Shown: piece by piece, positions 36,322-47,665 of the stretch | How positions within the stretch are numbered: the first letter of the stretch is position 1 | How the letters are laid out: every line of letters starts with the position of its first letter | Assembly: GCF_004664715.2 (NCBI RefSeq) | Contig: NC_051074.1 | Coordinates: forward strand, 22,980,058 to 23,044,057 | Source of the DNA: Peromyscus leucopus | Taxonomy: Eukaryota > Chordata > Mammalia > Rodentia > Cricetidae | Direction: 5' to 3' | DNA: 64,000 bases | Notes under the pieces: model-generated | Told to the model about the DNA's origin: nothing | What the model saw: the letters and a program-made list of their open reading frames with translations, nothing else | Databases searched by the model: none | Translations under genes and position numbers: made by a program

Positions 36322-37547
36322 AATTATTTTAGAAAATACAACTTTGAAAATAACCTAGGGGAAAGGGCTGAAGAGTGAAGACTTAGGAAAGATGATGTAC
36401 TGAATGTTGCTGAAATGCCTCTAACCGAGGTCTGTTTTTATTAGTTGGTTTGGACCACTTTGTATGATGTCTACCGTCTATTATAAACCAGAAGACGATG
36501 TTCCATAAGGATCGACACATCTCCAGATTCACCTGGAGAAGATATTTCATCTATGAAGGCAAAGAAAACCCCACATATCAGCAAGTATCTGACAATCACT
36601 GTAGTATTCCATGTGCTGGAAAATACTGGTATTTTTAATGCCTACTTCATAGTAACTGCATTTTTAAATAAAATCTTGCTTGTTTTGTGTTTCCATGCAG
36701 GCATGGGTGCATGTATGTGTCTGCATGTGCTCCTGCATAGGTACCATAGCAGGCATGTCAAGGTCAGAGGGCAACTTAAGCAGGGATTGGGTTTCTCTTT
36801 CCAACATGTGGGTCTAAATTGGACTCACAGCATGAGGCTTGGTGACAAGTACTTTAATTCAATACGTAGTCTTGCTGGCCACAGTAACTACATCCTATTT
36901 CCTTTTCTATTTTTAGGAACTGATGCATACCATAAAATCATTTGAAAACACTATGTTGTTGACTTATTTATAATAAACATCAAATTTCATATAGCTATAC
37001 ATAGCTTCAAGAGTCAATGACCACATAATAAAAACAACTCAGAAAGCCCTCATGAAAGCACAAAGGCATCAAAAGGAATAAGTACACATGAAAACATACA
37101 AAAGAATCTTTTAATTCTGTTCTGTGTGCATGAATATACACATACATTCTCTGAGGTGTTTTCAAAATCAGGATTATAAAGTGACCAAAAGTTGGTAATA
37201 ACATGAAATAAGGTCCCATTTTGGGTACTTGGGTGGCTTCCATAAACACATTTGATTTCAGCATCTTGCATGGAAAATACTGTATTTAAATGCACCCACT
37301 ACCGTGTCTGGTGACACCTATCAAACATCTGCAAGAACTTCTAATCACAGCTTACACTGCACACAATGCTGCCTTTAAGACTGAGGTATAAAGTGCAGGT
37401 ATAAAGATGAGCGCTCATCCCACTGAGCTTTATTTTATTTTTATTTAGTTCTGCAGTTTAGAAAAACCCCTCCCCCCCATACTAGCCTCATCCCCACGGT
37501 GAGATATGTCACATGTCTGTTACAGTGATAAAAGGACCTCTCCCAGG

Positions 37548-37765
37548 AGCTGGAGAGTTAGCTCAGCAGTGAAGAGCCCTTCCCGCTCTTCCGGAAGACT
37601 TAAGTTTGGTTCCCAATGCCACATCTAGCGGCTTACAACTGTCCGTAACTCCAGCTTCAGGGGATCCAATGAACTCTTCTAGCCTCCAAGGGCAATATCA
37701 CACCCACAGCATACACTGACACAAACCCAGACACATGCACACACATGAAAGTAAAATCTTTCACG
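37548..37765 (+). repeat. B2/B3-family SINE
   Basis: The head gagctggagagttagctcag and the body ccgtaactccagcttcaggg and gatccaatgaactcttctag, then gcctccaagggcaatatcac and an (ACAC) tail, follow the B3 consensus. Confidence 0.8.
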
Positions 37766-38567
37766 GTTTTCATTATTACTTATGTTTCATTAGATTTATT
37801 AGTATTTTGTGACAACGACCACAAAAGTGCTATTTGAAGTTTGTTCCAAACAATGAAGTCCTTGGACATTTCATGTAGGTGTGGATCAACATGTACCTGG
37901 AATACACATAAATACACAGACATATTCCTGAAGGTCATGCCCTTGATGTTAATTTGTGACGGGGTCATTGCCAAATTCTTTGAGGTATATATCTGCCAGT
38001 TTACCCACATTTCAGGGAGGATGACACAGAATTCGATGTACACAGCAGTGCAATTAAAGTAGATACACAGGTTTCCACTATTCCTAAGTACACAGTTTAC
38101 CCTAGTGACTTAGAGGGCTGACTCTTGGTCCCTTATCTGTCAAATAGATATAACACCACAGTAGGGACACAAGAAAAATTGTGCCCACTGCCTACTGTGG
38201 GTGTTCTAAAGGTTGTCACACACAAAAGACAGTTTGCTGACGGCTACCCTTGAAAGCACTGATGTGGCCCCAAATAAACATCCATCCTAGATTTTTAAAT
38301 TTTGCTTTATTCCTGGGAGATTTACACCATAGAGGAAATAAAAAAAATATTTTTAGTACTCATTTTGTACATGGATTTCAGAATTACTTTAAAGACCCTA
38401 GTGAGATAACATGCAGAAAACCACTTTGTAACTGCTACAGCTCCAGAAGCGTTGTGTGTGGAATATTCGTCATCAGAAATGTTTGAAGAAGACGTTAGTG
38501 TTCAGCTTGGTTCAGATTTTCAGATGTTTGCATATAGATAATGAGTTCTTAATAGTAAGATCTAGGG

Positions 38568-38905
38568 CTAGGGAAATGGCTGAGTGGATAAAGGACTTGC
38601 CATGCAAGCTGGAGCACGGGAATTTTGATCCTCAGAAACCACACTGCACTCTCAGCACTATGCACACAGACAGGGGATCCACGGAGCAAACTGGCTAGCT
38701 AGGCCAGATGGGACTGGTGGATTTCAGGTTCGAATGCAGACCCCAACCCAATAAATACAGCAGGAGACAAAGACCAAGACATGTGACCAAGGGAGACACG
38801 TGAAATCAACTTTGTTTGCCTACATGTACATACACACATACCCATATGCAAGCACCTACCTACACATATGCACACATACACATACACAAACATGCACACC
38901 TACAC
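38568..38905 (+). repeat. B4 SINE with long ACAC/ACAT tail
   Basis: The ID head ggctagggaaatggctgagt is followed by gataaaggacttgccatgca, then aaactggctagctaggccag and tgaccaagggagacacgtga. It ends in a microsatellite at 38825-38905. Confidence 0.7.
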
Positions 38906-39521
38906 ATAATTAAAAATGACATCCATATCTACAGAAGATATTCAGTTACATTTCAGATTACCTTATGCACATAGACTGAAAGTAATTTTTACAAGATTTT
39001 AATAATTCTGTGTATGAGTCTTCTCCATAAGATAAACACTTTCCCACAAAATGCCTACTCAAGCAGAAGTCATCAATAATTACATAGTAGGATTACTTGA
39101 TCATCACAAGACTCACAAACCAAAAGCATCCTGAGAGCAGGACAAACTAAAATTTACTTAAAAATCCAGAGTCATGTAAATTCTATGACTATAATGCCCC
39201 ATCTTGGGGCTATCATGCCCCATCTTGACCTAGGCACATGGAGACTTTTAGGCATGACAAAGGCAGATGATTAGGAAGATTAGAAACAAGGGAAGTCTGG
39301 GAAAGAGAAAAAGGAAAACGTCACAGGGTCAGACAGGAATGGATTCATCAATATTATAATGCTTCAAAACATGAAATTATGTTTCAGAACATGAGAAATA
39401 GAGAGGCCTTGGACACAAAGTTGGACATGAAAAGCATACTGAGATGTCTACATACACGTGGCCCCCAAATCCACAGCCTCTGCACCCAAACACTGAAGAA
39501 AACAACAAACCAAGACTATTT

Positions 39522-39660
39522 TGAAAGCCAGTATTGTGGCTCATGTCTATAGTTCTAGCCCTTGGGAGTTTGGGGAAGAAAAATGTCCTGGGCTACAGAG
39601 TAAGGTCCAGGCCAGCCTGGCTCTATAGCGCAATCCTACAATAGGACAACAACAAAAAAA
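39522..39660 (+). repeat. B1 SINE, diverged
   Basis: It reads gccagtattgtggctcatgt, ctagcccttgggagtttggg and gtccaggccagcctggctct, with an A-rich end at 39650-39660. Confidence 0.7.
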
Positions 39661-40009
39661 ATGTTTGCTGAAGACACCCAGGCTCTGTCCTTGTCCTTAG
39701 CTCCTGAGAAGTTGAGCACAGCCACCAATGCACAGTGTTAACATTACGGAAGTTATGTAATCTTGAGATTATCTCAGTGGATGAGACTGTGTGTACAGGT
39801 TACATACAAACACACTGCCATTCTACGCAGGGAACTCAAGCATCTGAGGACTGTGTTACCTATAGGCTTCTTACCCCAAACTCCAGGGACAGCCAGGGAC
39901 TACTGTTTACCAGTTACATGTTGTGCTTGCTTCTTCATTCCAGTTTACTATGCCCATTAAATTACTATACCCACTAAATACTATACCATTAAATTTTGCT
40001 TGAGGTTAG

Positions 40010-40085
40010 TTACTTTCAACCCTTGCTTCACAATGGAATCACTTGGACAGCATTTGATGAACTACTGAAGATGGGCCCCTCATTC
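40010..40085 (+). repeat. MER5-like hAT fragment
   Basis: The stretch tcaacccttgcttcacaatg followed by gaatcacttggacagcattt and gggcccc matches the start of MER5A/B elements. Only about 75 bp are recognisable. Confidence 0.5.
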
Positions 40086-41264
40086 GGTGTAGTGGGTAGC
40101 CAAATCCCTTAATCTCCCAAGGGAAGCATAAAGAGGCAGGATGGAGAAGTCTACTGTAGGGTACCTCTCTCCCACCTCAAAACAGAAATCAGCTCTCTCC
40201 TCATATCACGCTAACCACTGCTTAAAACCACCACTTCCACTACTAGTGATGGATTAAAGATTGGAATCCCAAATTAAGGGGTTGAAGCAGAGCATCCCAA
40301 ATCTGGGAAAAATCTAGGAGCAAATCTTGTCCTTCGTGTGCCAGTGAGTCCTTGGGATTATGCCCTATGATTTTGGACCTGGGAGTTCACACTTTTCATA
40401 GTCCCCTCCCAAGTGATGTGCACAAGAAAAGCAAGAGTCATAAACTAGTTTTCTGTAAATAATTAAGAACTGTACAGGTAATGATGGAAATAACAGTGTC
40501 ATTTTTAAAAGGTGGTAAATGCTTTGTGGAAAATGTCAATAAAACATGTCTATCTCCTTCATCAAGCACAACAGACAGCCGATCTGGATCTCATTAACAC
40601 AAACATCCACCCACTCAGGCAGCAAGCCTATACCCCAAGCATGATCATTTACAAGAACTGAGACATGGGATAAAAGAAAAGAAAAAGTTAAACGCTTACG
40701 TCAGTCTTCACATGCTACAAAAAGCTTTTAGGGTAGTGATTACAAAACTTTCAGAAACCAAGGAAAAAGTAAGGATGGATTGAGAACGTGTGATTCCAAA
40801 GTTCTGTGCCCATCCCTCCTTCCTGGCACAAAGGTCTTGGACAAGGGCCAGGATACAGGAGAACAAGGTCATCAGACAGAAGGGTCAGGCATGCTCTGTG
40901 CAGTGGCCATGAGACGCTTCATCCTCAGAACACATTCCCACCTGACGTTCACCGCCTACCATTGACGTTCAGCTACTTTCTACTCCCTCCAGAAAACAGA
41001 GCAACACAAACAACCAGCTAAAACATGGTGATTAAAAGGGATAAAGGATTTAAAAGTCATATAAATGTGACACCTCACAGATACCATGCCCTGGCAGAAA
41101 TGCAAAGTATGGCAAGAGGCGGGGATGGGACAGATGGGAGAAGGGAGACAAGACCGTGGTAGCTGCCTATCGTGAGACAGTGGATACGGAAGGGTTCAAA
41201 CAGAGTACTTCAGCTTGGTAGCAAACTCAAAATTATAAATAAAATGATAAAATAAAAATGTAAA

Positions 41265-41370
41265 CGCCTGGGGCTGTGTCTCTTGGGGGAGTGCCAGTCT
41301 GGCATGCACAAGGACCCTCACTTGATCCTGGCACTGAAACTCCCCAGAGAATAAGAGAAGGAAAGAAAGG
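41265..41370 (+). repeat. ID-type SINE
   Basis: The text cctggggctgtgtctcttgg, gggagtgccagtctggcatg and cacttgatcctggcactg resembles an ID element and is followed by a purine-rich A tail. Confidence 0.5.
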
Positions 41371-42135
41371 GGAAAAGGTATTCTAAAAGAGTTGAGAGGA
41401 GCAGCCCGTAGATTAATACTTAAAAGGAACAAGATGCAGCCTGACTGCAGGTCATCAGGGAGAAGAACACCCCCCCTCCAAAAAAAAAATATCCCCAAGT
41501 CTAAGGAAGGGAGTGGCATTCTGTGCAGAAGAGAAGGTCACTGACATTACTCGATGTACCAGAACTCCTCAGAGTGGGCACAGGTTCAAGGGACTGTGCA
41601 TCATCACACAGAATGTACAGAGCAGGACCTGAAGGACTGCAGGGCACAGATGGGCCAGGGTTATATGAACATACATATACACACATAACTTAAATGCTTG
41701 AAACTAAGGCGAGCTGTTTGAAAGTGCTGTTTACAGAAAGGACCGCAAAAGCAAACTCTTCCTTCTCTCTCTCTTGCTGTGTGTGTGGGGGGTGGGGGTG
41801 GGGCAGAGAGACTGGAGTGAGAATATTCGGCTTGTTTTTCTTCAGTGGAAGACGAGAGAGAAGCGTTGTAGTTTACAATTTAAGGTTCTTTGCTAAATCT
41901 AATTTGACAAAAATCTGTCAAAGGAGATCATCAGGAAAAAGCAATGGGAAACAGAGAAATTCCAAAAAGACTAGTAAAGAAATGGCCTAGCTGAGGTTGG
42001 AAACCTGAATATCTAACTGTGATGTGGACAGGATGCTCTAGAACAGTGACTGCCTTGGTGTCTCCAGTCGTCTCTCCCCCAGGATGATGTGGCTGTCCTG
42101 CTGTCTGTCGGGACAGGGAAAGCTGGTACACATAC

Positions 42136-42251
42136 CTGCAGCCAGAGCCGGTCCCCAGCCACGGTCCTGCCTATGGCGCTGCACTGGAAGGTAGCGAACT
42201 GGCCGGCATTCACCTCCACGTTCTGAATCCGCAGGAAGTGGGGAGTTCTAG
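42136..42251 (-). CDS. PTPRM: PTPRM coding exon, first half of the Ig-like domain
   Basis: The 116-bp exon encodes [19 protein letters not shown] and then [20 protein letters not shown]. This is the N-terminal half of the single Ig domain that follows MAM in PTPRM. The cysteine in FQCSAIG is the first of the Ig disulfide pair; its partner is in the next exon. The acceptor is ttctctatgtag before CTAGAACT, behind a good pyrimidine tract. The donor is CAG|gtatgtg, with its first intron base at 42135. It enters in phase 1 and leaves in phase 0. Open reading continues past both ends in this frame, but the splice sites and domain limits set the exon. A (CU)n tract lies about 208 nt upstream of the acceptor on the transcript. 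Likely exon 5. Confidence 0.95.
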
Positions 42252-42458
42252 CTACATAGAGAAAAGAAATCAAGAAATTAAAAGTGGGACCCGCAACTAG
42301 AACACCTACCCACTCGTCAGGAGTAGATACACTTAGTGGGCCCTTTCCGCTGTGTTCGTCATGGGAGAAAAGATTGTTTGTGCTTATAAAGACTTTAAAG
42401 ACTTCTCTGTTATTGTAAAGGGCATCATGGAAGGTTTTTGGTGTGTGTTCTTTGTGAT

Positions 42459-42540
42459 GAGAGAGAGAGAGAGAGAGAGAAAGAGGGAGAGGCAGTGACA
42501 GAGAGAGGAAGAGAGAGAGAGAGGGAGAGAGGTGGGGGGA
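42459..42540 (+). repeat. (GA)n simple repeat; (CU)n on the PTPRM transcript
   Basis: Uninterrupted (GA) at 42459-42480, then imperfect GA/GGGA to 42540. On the minus-strand transcript it is a pyrimidine tract ending 208 nt before the acceptor of the first Ig exon. Confidence 0.95.
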
Positions 42541-44410
42541 GCCTGGCATTCCGGGATAGAATCAAGAGAGAAGATATTTCATTGTTCCTGCTGTGCAAAT
42601 TACCGCAGCTCAGCGGTCTCCTTGTAATAACAAATCTGTATTAATAAAGATTATGCTGATGCCTAATTGATGTTTTGAACAAAAACATATTAGATATTTA
42701 TACTTGCAATGTGAAAAGAACAGTAAGAAGTTAAATGATGTTGTCAAGGAGACTTTGAAGCCCCCATACAGAGCTGTGCATAATATATATTTTAATACCA
42801 CTAATTGGTATGCAACATTCCCTCTGCACTATTTCCCAGTTACCAAAAATACAGTCCCAATAGACAGACTCTGGGGGTGATGCTGGGCTTGCCCAAACTG
42901 GACAAGTTTCACTAATCCTTATTTCTCATTCAAGAAATCCAAAGGATTCCAAAGGCCATACAGGACTGTCTCCTGAGGCACTTGTCAATATGGGACAGCT
43001 GTGTCCAGAAAGGATGGTTCTGCTCAGTCTGAGGAATATTCCCTAATTTCCACATCACACTTAAATCATGTGTCAAGGAACTAGAGTTAGGCAGGACTTG
43101 GATGCCATGCAAAGTTTGTTAGGAAACTTCTCCTATTGTTCCGACAAAATCACAGATGGGAATAGGGGCTGGAGCAGAAAGGGACTGGTAATATAGCATT
43201 TTGTAGGTTGGGGCAGCTAAGACCAGATAATAACCAGAATCCATTCATTATGCCCTCAAGTATCCTCTCGCCGCCGGGGTCTTCGGGCTGTGTACAGACT
43301 GTTTTGAAGATGGTGTCCTAGTCTGGGGACCCAGCGACTGTAAACTGACACCCATATGAGCCCAAGCAGAACAGAATTAGAGTTGGAAGTGCTTTGCAAA
43401 CAAGGAACAATGAATTTTAATACCAGTAGCACAGGAAAAACTCATTATTAGTTGGAGGCCAGCAATAATTCACTGTGTTCACAATGCTTAGTATGCGAAA
43501 TGTTCTAAATGGCTCCTCACAGAGCAGGGCAAGGAAGGACCACTGATGCTCAGGATTAATTTATTAACTTACAATTCTAAGAACTGTTTCACTGATGCAA
43601 TCAAATTACTCCTTACTCAAGAATAACATAATTCTTTGGTCTTTGAAGACCTCTGAAAAACTTCCCTAAGCCAAATGTCTTCTCTGCCTTGTTCCAGAGG
43701 CTCTGGAAAACCCCACTATCTTTGATTAAAAGGGTTGCCCTTAAAATTTATGTGCCAGGGTCTTCTCGGGAGAACACTCACATAGGTTCTATGAGGTGGC
43801 CATTTTCTCTGGTGTGGGTATGGGGAGACTTGTGGGTCTCTGACTGGCACGGACTTCCATTTCCAAAGGCCAGGCCAGCTCTCTACACCACATAAACCCT
43901 TCTGGCCTTCACACCTTCTCTGTCTGTCTTAGGGGTCCCCTGCCCACACAGGGTGGAGCCTCTGCCTGGAATTCCAGTGATGCTGTTCCTTCCACAAAGC
44001 CGCACCAGTCTCCAGCTCATCTTTGGACTTTCAGTGACCATGGTAGCAAGAGCAGTGAGCTTGGTGTTACTGTCCCCCACACGGCAGACGTGTGACGCCA
44101 TCACTAAATTCAATTAATGTTATTTGCATTAATAAAACCACAGGCATGTAACCCTCAGGGCTGTTTCTTTGAGATTTCAACTTCTACCAAAGAATTCTTC
44201 TCTCCCACCCTTTGCATCTCAACTTTGACTCTACTGTTTTTTATTACATAAAAATGATATCAATTATTTTAGGCTTATTTATACCAGAGGACCCCAATAT
44301 TAATAAATATTGGGAAGACTAGTGAGGTCTGAATAAATTAGAAGGACTACATTGGAAATGAGAAGCTTTTTTCTTATGAAAGACATTGATTACTGCTGTT
44401 TCTCACCAGA

Positions 44411-44412
<2 letters not shown>

Positions 44413-44461
<49 letters not shown>

Positions 44462-44573
44462 ATAATACACTGACACAATACTCCTACACTCACATATACT
44501 CCCAAATACACACACACTCACACACACACACACACACAATTACACACACACACACACATACACTCCCAAACAC

Positions 44574-44659
<86 letters not shown>

Positions 44660-44668
44660 AGGGAGGAT
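44413..44668. repeat. Compound (AC)n-(TG)n-(GA)n-(GGGA)n microsatellite
   Basis: (AC)n at 44413-44459, imperfect ACAC text to about 44576, (TG)n at 44577-44608, (GA)n at 44609-44652 and GGGA units to 44666. The AC and TG parts are complementary and could fold back. Confidence 0.95.
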
Positions 44669-46172
44669 CAAGTTAGCATCCCAGTCTATCTGAAAAATCT
44701 AAAATATTTTTAAGAGCAAACATCATATAAAAGTTAGAAAATTGTACAACTTATGGGACAAGCTATAAGCCAAGCACACGAGCACCAAGAACCCAAACAT
44801 GAAACTACCTTCAGTTTATACATATGAGTGATACATAAAATGTGAATGAATCTACATTTACACTCATTGCCAAGATGATGCATATACAAAGATATTCTAA
44901 AATCTTTAAAATATTCCAACACATGCTTGCTTTTAAGTGGTTTGGGTAAAGGATATTCAACATGCAAATCCATTTCAGTGCGACCCTCGCTAACTAGACT
45001 GGAAAATATCCCCAAATATTCATTTCACCTATAAAACAGTCTGAAGTTCATCATCCCTAGCCATGTGGGCATCAGCACACAGATGAGAAAATCATAGTAT
45101 GTTGGACCCTCTGTCCCCAGTGGATTTGGACCAAGGTCGGTTCTTAGCTCTATCACCTGATTCTTTTGTACCTGGTCCCAGCAGTTCAGCCTTCCTGTGA
45201 CTCTTAGGCAGAAATGTATGAAAAAGCATACAGTCCAGACTCCTCTGGAAGGGCTGCTAAACCCACTTCGTGTCAACATCCCAAGAGTGGCAACCCTTTT
45301 AGAGCACCTCACCCCTCATCAACCCAGGGAGAAATCTTCAGGCCCTCTCCACTAAAGCAAGTGCTTCTCAGGTGCCAACCAGTCTCCCAGCCTTCCCTTC
45401 CCCTCCTCCCTTGGATTCATCGCCCAGCAGCAAGGGGCAGTTTCCACTCTCTTTTATGGTCATCCTTTCTCATCCCTTCTAAAACTGCTTCTAAAATTCT
45501 CTTTTCTAAGTCACGATGCAGCTTTCCTTCTGTCCAGCCTTCTTGGGATCCTCCGATGGGAAGATGTCACTCAGCAGAACACAGAAACTTTGCCTTCCAG
45601 AGCAGATGGGTCTGCTAGTCTCTGTCTTCTGCCACTATATAACTAACAACCGAGAATACAGCAGATACTCTCCAAATAATAATAACAGTAATCATCATCA
45701 TTATCATCATCATCATTATCTGGTCTTAGATGCAGGGAACCTATAAAGGTCTATACTAGAATATCTATAAATTAGCCTTGAGTGGGATTCTTTTCTACAA
45801 AAAAATATGGAAACACTTCAGCCAGCTGTCTACTTCTAGATAGGTTCAGGTGCTCCTGTGAAGATGCCCTGAGATTATAATATACTACTCAGAGGCATGC
45901 AGCCAGGGAATGCAGGAGCCACTGTCCTGTTCCCTAAGTGGTCAGCTCTGGCCTACAGACCAAGTTATCTGGAGTCACACCAAGGTGATGTTCTAGGTAT
46001 GTTCAAAGAATGACAGACACACCTGGGCACAGCTGCTACATGGAGAACAGGTGTGTTTGCTTTTTGAAAAGCAGACCTTTCCAGTTTGCAAAGGAAAAAC
46101 TGGGCACAGAGAAGACTAGGGGCAATGGAAAGCAATGGCTGGCATCCAATGTGAGGAAAGCACACATATAAC

Positions 46173-46183
46173 TCTCTAGAGTT

Positions 46184-46226
<43 letters not shown>

Positions 46227-46395
46227 TTTTTGTTTTTTCAAGACAGGGTTTCTCTATGCAGCTTTGTGCCTTTCCTGGAACTCACTTGGTAGCCCAGGCT
46301 GGCCTCGAACTCACAGAGATCCGCCTGGCTCTGCCTCCTGAGTGCTGGGATTAAAGGCGTGCGCCACCACTGCCCGGCCATCTCTAGAGTTTTAT
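46173..46395 (-). repeat. B1 SINE with (TTTA)n tail and 15-bp target duplication
   Basis: The plus strand reads caagacagggtttctctatg, cctggaactcacttggtagc, ctcgaactcacagagatccg and gggattaaaggcgtgcgcca: a near-intact cricetid-type B1 in reverse. The target duplication tctctagagttttat is at 46173-46187 and 46381-46395. The A tail has become (TTTA)n at 46183-46228. Confidence 0.92.
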
Positions 46396-46439
46396 ATGTG
46401 TGTGTATTTTATATGTATGCTCACTATGGGCAGCATCAT

Positions 46440-46745
46440 TCCTAGGCAGGTGGTTCTGCACTAATCAGAAATCTATTTAAGCATGAGCCAATGATTTGGC
46501 TAGATAGAGAACAAGCTAGTAAACAACCCCTCTGCTTCCTGCCACACTTCCTCGGCTGCGAAGAGTTCCTTGGTTGAAGGTTAATGCTGCACAGAATAGC
46601 ATGCATTCCTGCCTTCAGATTCCTGTCCTGACTTCCCTCAAAGAATGACCGTGACCTGGAAGTAGATGAAATAAACCCTTTTCTTCCATATGACTTTGGG
46701 TAGATTGTTTTGTATAGCAACAAAAGGAAACTAGAACACGTAAGC
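46440..46745 (+). repeat. Rodent interspersed repeat, family not certain
   Basis: The end reads tgaaataaacccttttcttc, tgactttgggtagattgttt and agcaacaaaaggaaactaga. It is the same family as the copy at 51408-51755, whose end reads ...tcacagcaaatgaaacc. It is very common in rodent genomes; I cannot fix the family name, which is probably an LTR-type retroposon. Confidence 0.5.
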
Positions 46746-47572
46746 ATCCTATCTGTGAGCAGCATCCTACCAAATATTGCCAGGTCCCAAGGGGTTCAAT
46801 CAAGACTAAAAAAAAAAAAAAGGATCTTTTGCACAATGTCCCACCCTGCCTCAACTGTCTTTGTTGTACTCTGTTTGGTTGCCTGGGTCCTTTCATTTCC
46901 CTGGGCTATCTTTATGGCAAGGACTTCAGTTTCTTTGGAGCCTCTAGGGACACTTTTGCACACTGGGGTGAACACGAATAGGGTAACACATGCTCCCTAC
47001 AACCAAGTCACTCCTTAGTCTGCTCCTTTGGAGGGCATTTCTGGGCTGTGAGAATCTTGGCCTGGACTGAAGTCCAGGCTTCTTTCTGTATCCCTTTCTT
47101 GGGAAGTTCTCAGCTGACTGAATAGTGCCTTCTCCTGTCCTTGCTGACTACACCCATTCACTACACATCAATTCTGTATACAGCTGCTCTTGCTGATGTG
47201 ATTGACTAAGGAGCATTTAGATTCTCAATAATTTCTTCCAGAAAATTCAAACATCTCAAAGTGGCTCCTCCCCAAACCTCTCTCTTCACTGTGCCCTCCA
47301 TGCTCTGGTAAAAGCAAAGCCCTCCCCTCCTGCCTCAGAGGCTCTCAGTGGACTCAGAGATGCTCCCAAACTCAACTGTCTGAGGCTAGAAAATAAAAGG
47401 CTAATTAGAAACAAAATTGAGCTCGCATTTGCAAAAGAGCACATGTAACATCAGAGAAAATTGGTCAAAACTTTAGTCTTTATATTGAGCAAGTAGCAAT
47501 TTCTTTATCTGCCAGAAACAATTTTTAGATAAAAATATAAAATGAAACAAAGGCAAGAATCAACTTTTACAC

Positions 47573-47576
<4 letters not shown>

Positions 47577-47620
<44 letters not shown>

Positions 47621-47625
47621 AGTAG

Positions 47626-47663
<38 letters not shown>
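47577..47663. repeat. Inverted (AC)21 / (TG)17 with 10-nt loop
   Basis: (AC)n from 47577 to 47618, then ttagtagttt, then (GT)n to 47663. The two arms are complementary over about 34 bp. Confidence 0.95.

Positions 47664-47665
<2 letters not shown>

Larger units (their letters stand above)
25816..42135 (-). other. PTPRM: PTPRM intron inside the Ig domain
   Basis: A complete 16320-bp phase-0 intron (gtatgt...gacacag) that splits the Ig domain between its two cysteines. It contains an ERV/LTR composite (28.9-29.3 kb), B4 and L1 pieces (30.3-31.3 kb), a G17 run (34.6 kb), B2/B4/B1 SINEs (37.5-39.7 kb) and a MER5-like piece (40.0 kb). The blocks 26.0-28.2, 31.3-34.6, 35.3-37.5 and 40.1-42.1 kb are otherwise mostly unique, with no recognised gene. 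Confidence 0.9.

Noticed and set aside
42013..42549. 178-codon minus-strand open frame
   Set aside because: It contains the real Ig exon, but the rest is intron and (CT)n repeat; splice sites limit coding to 42136-42251.
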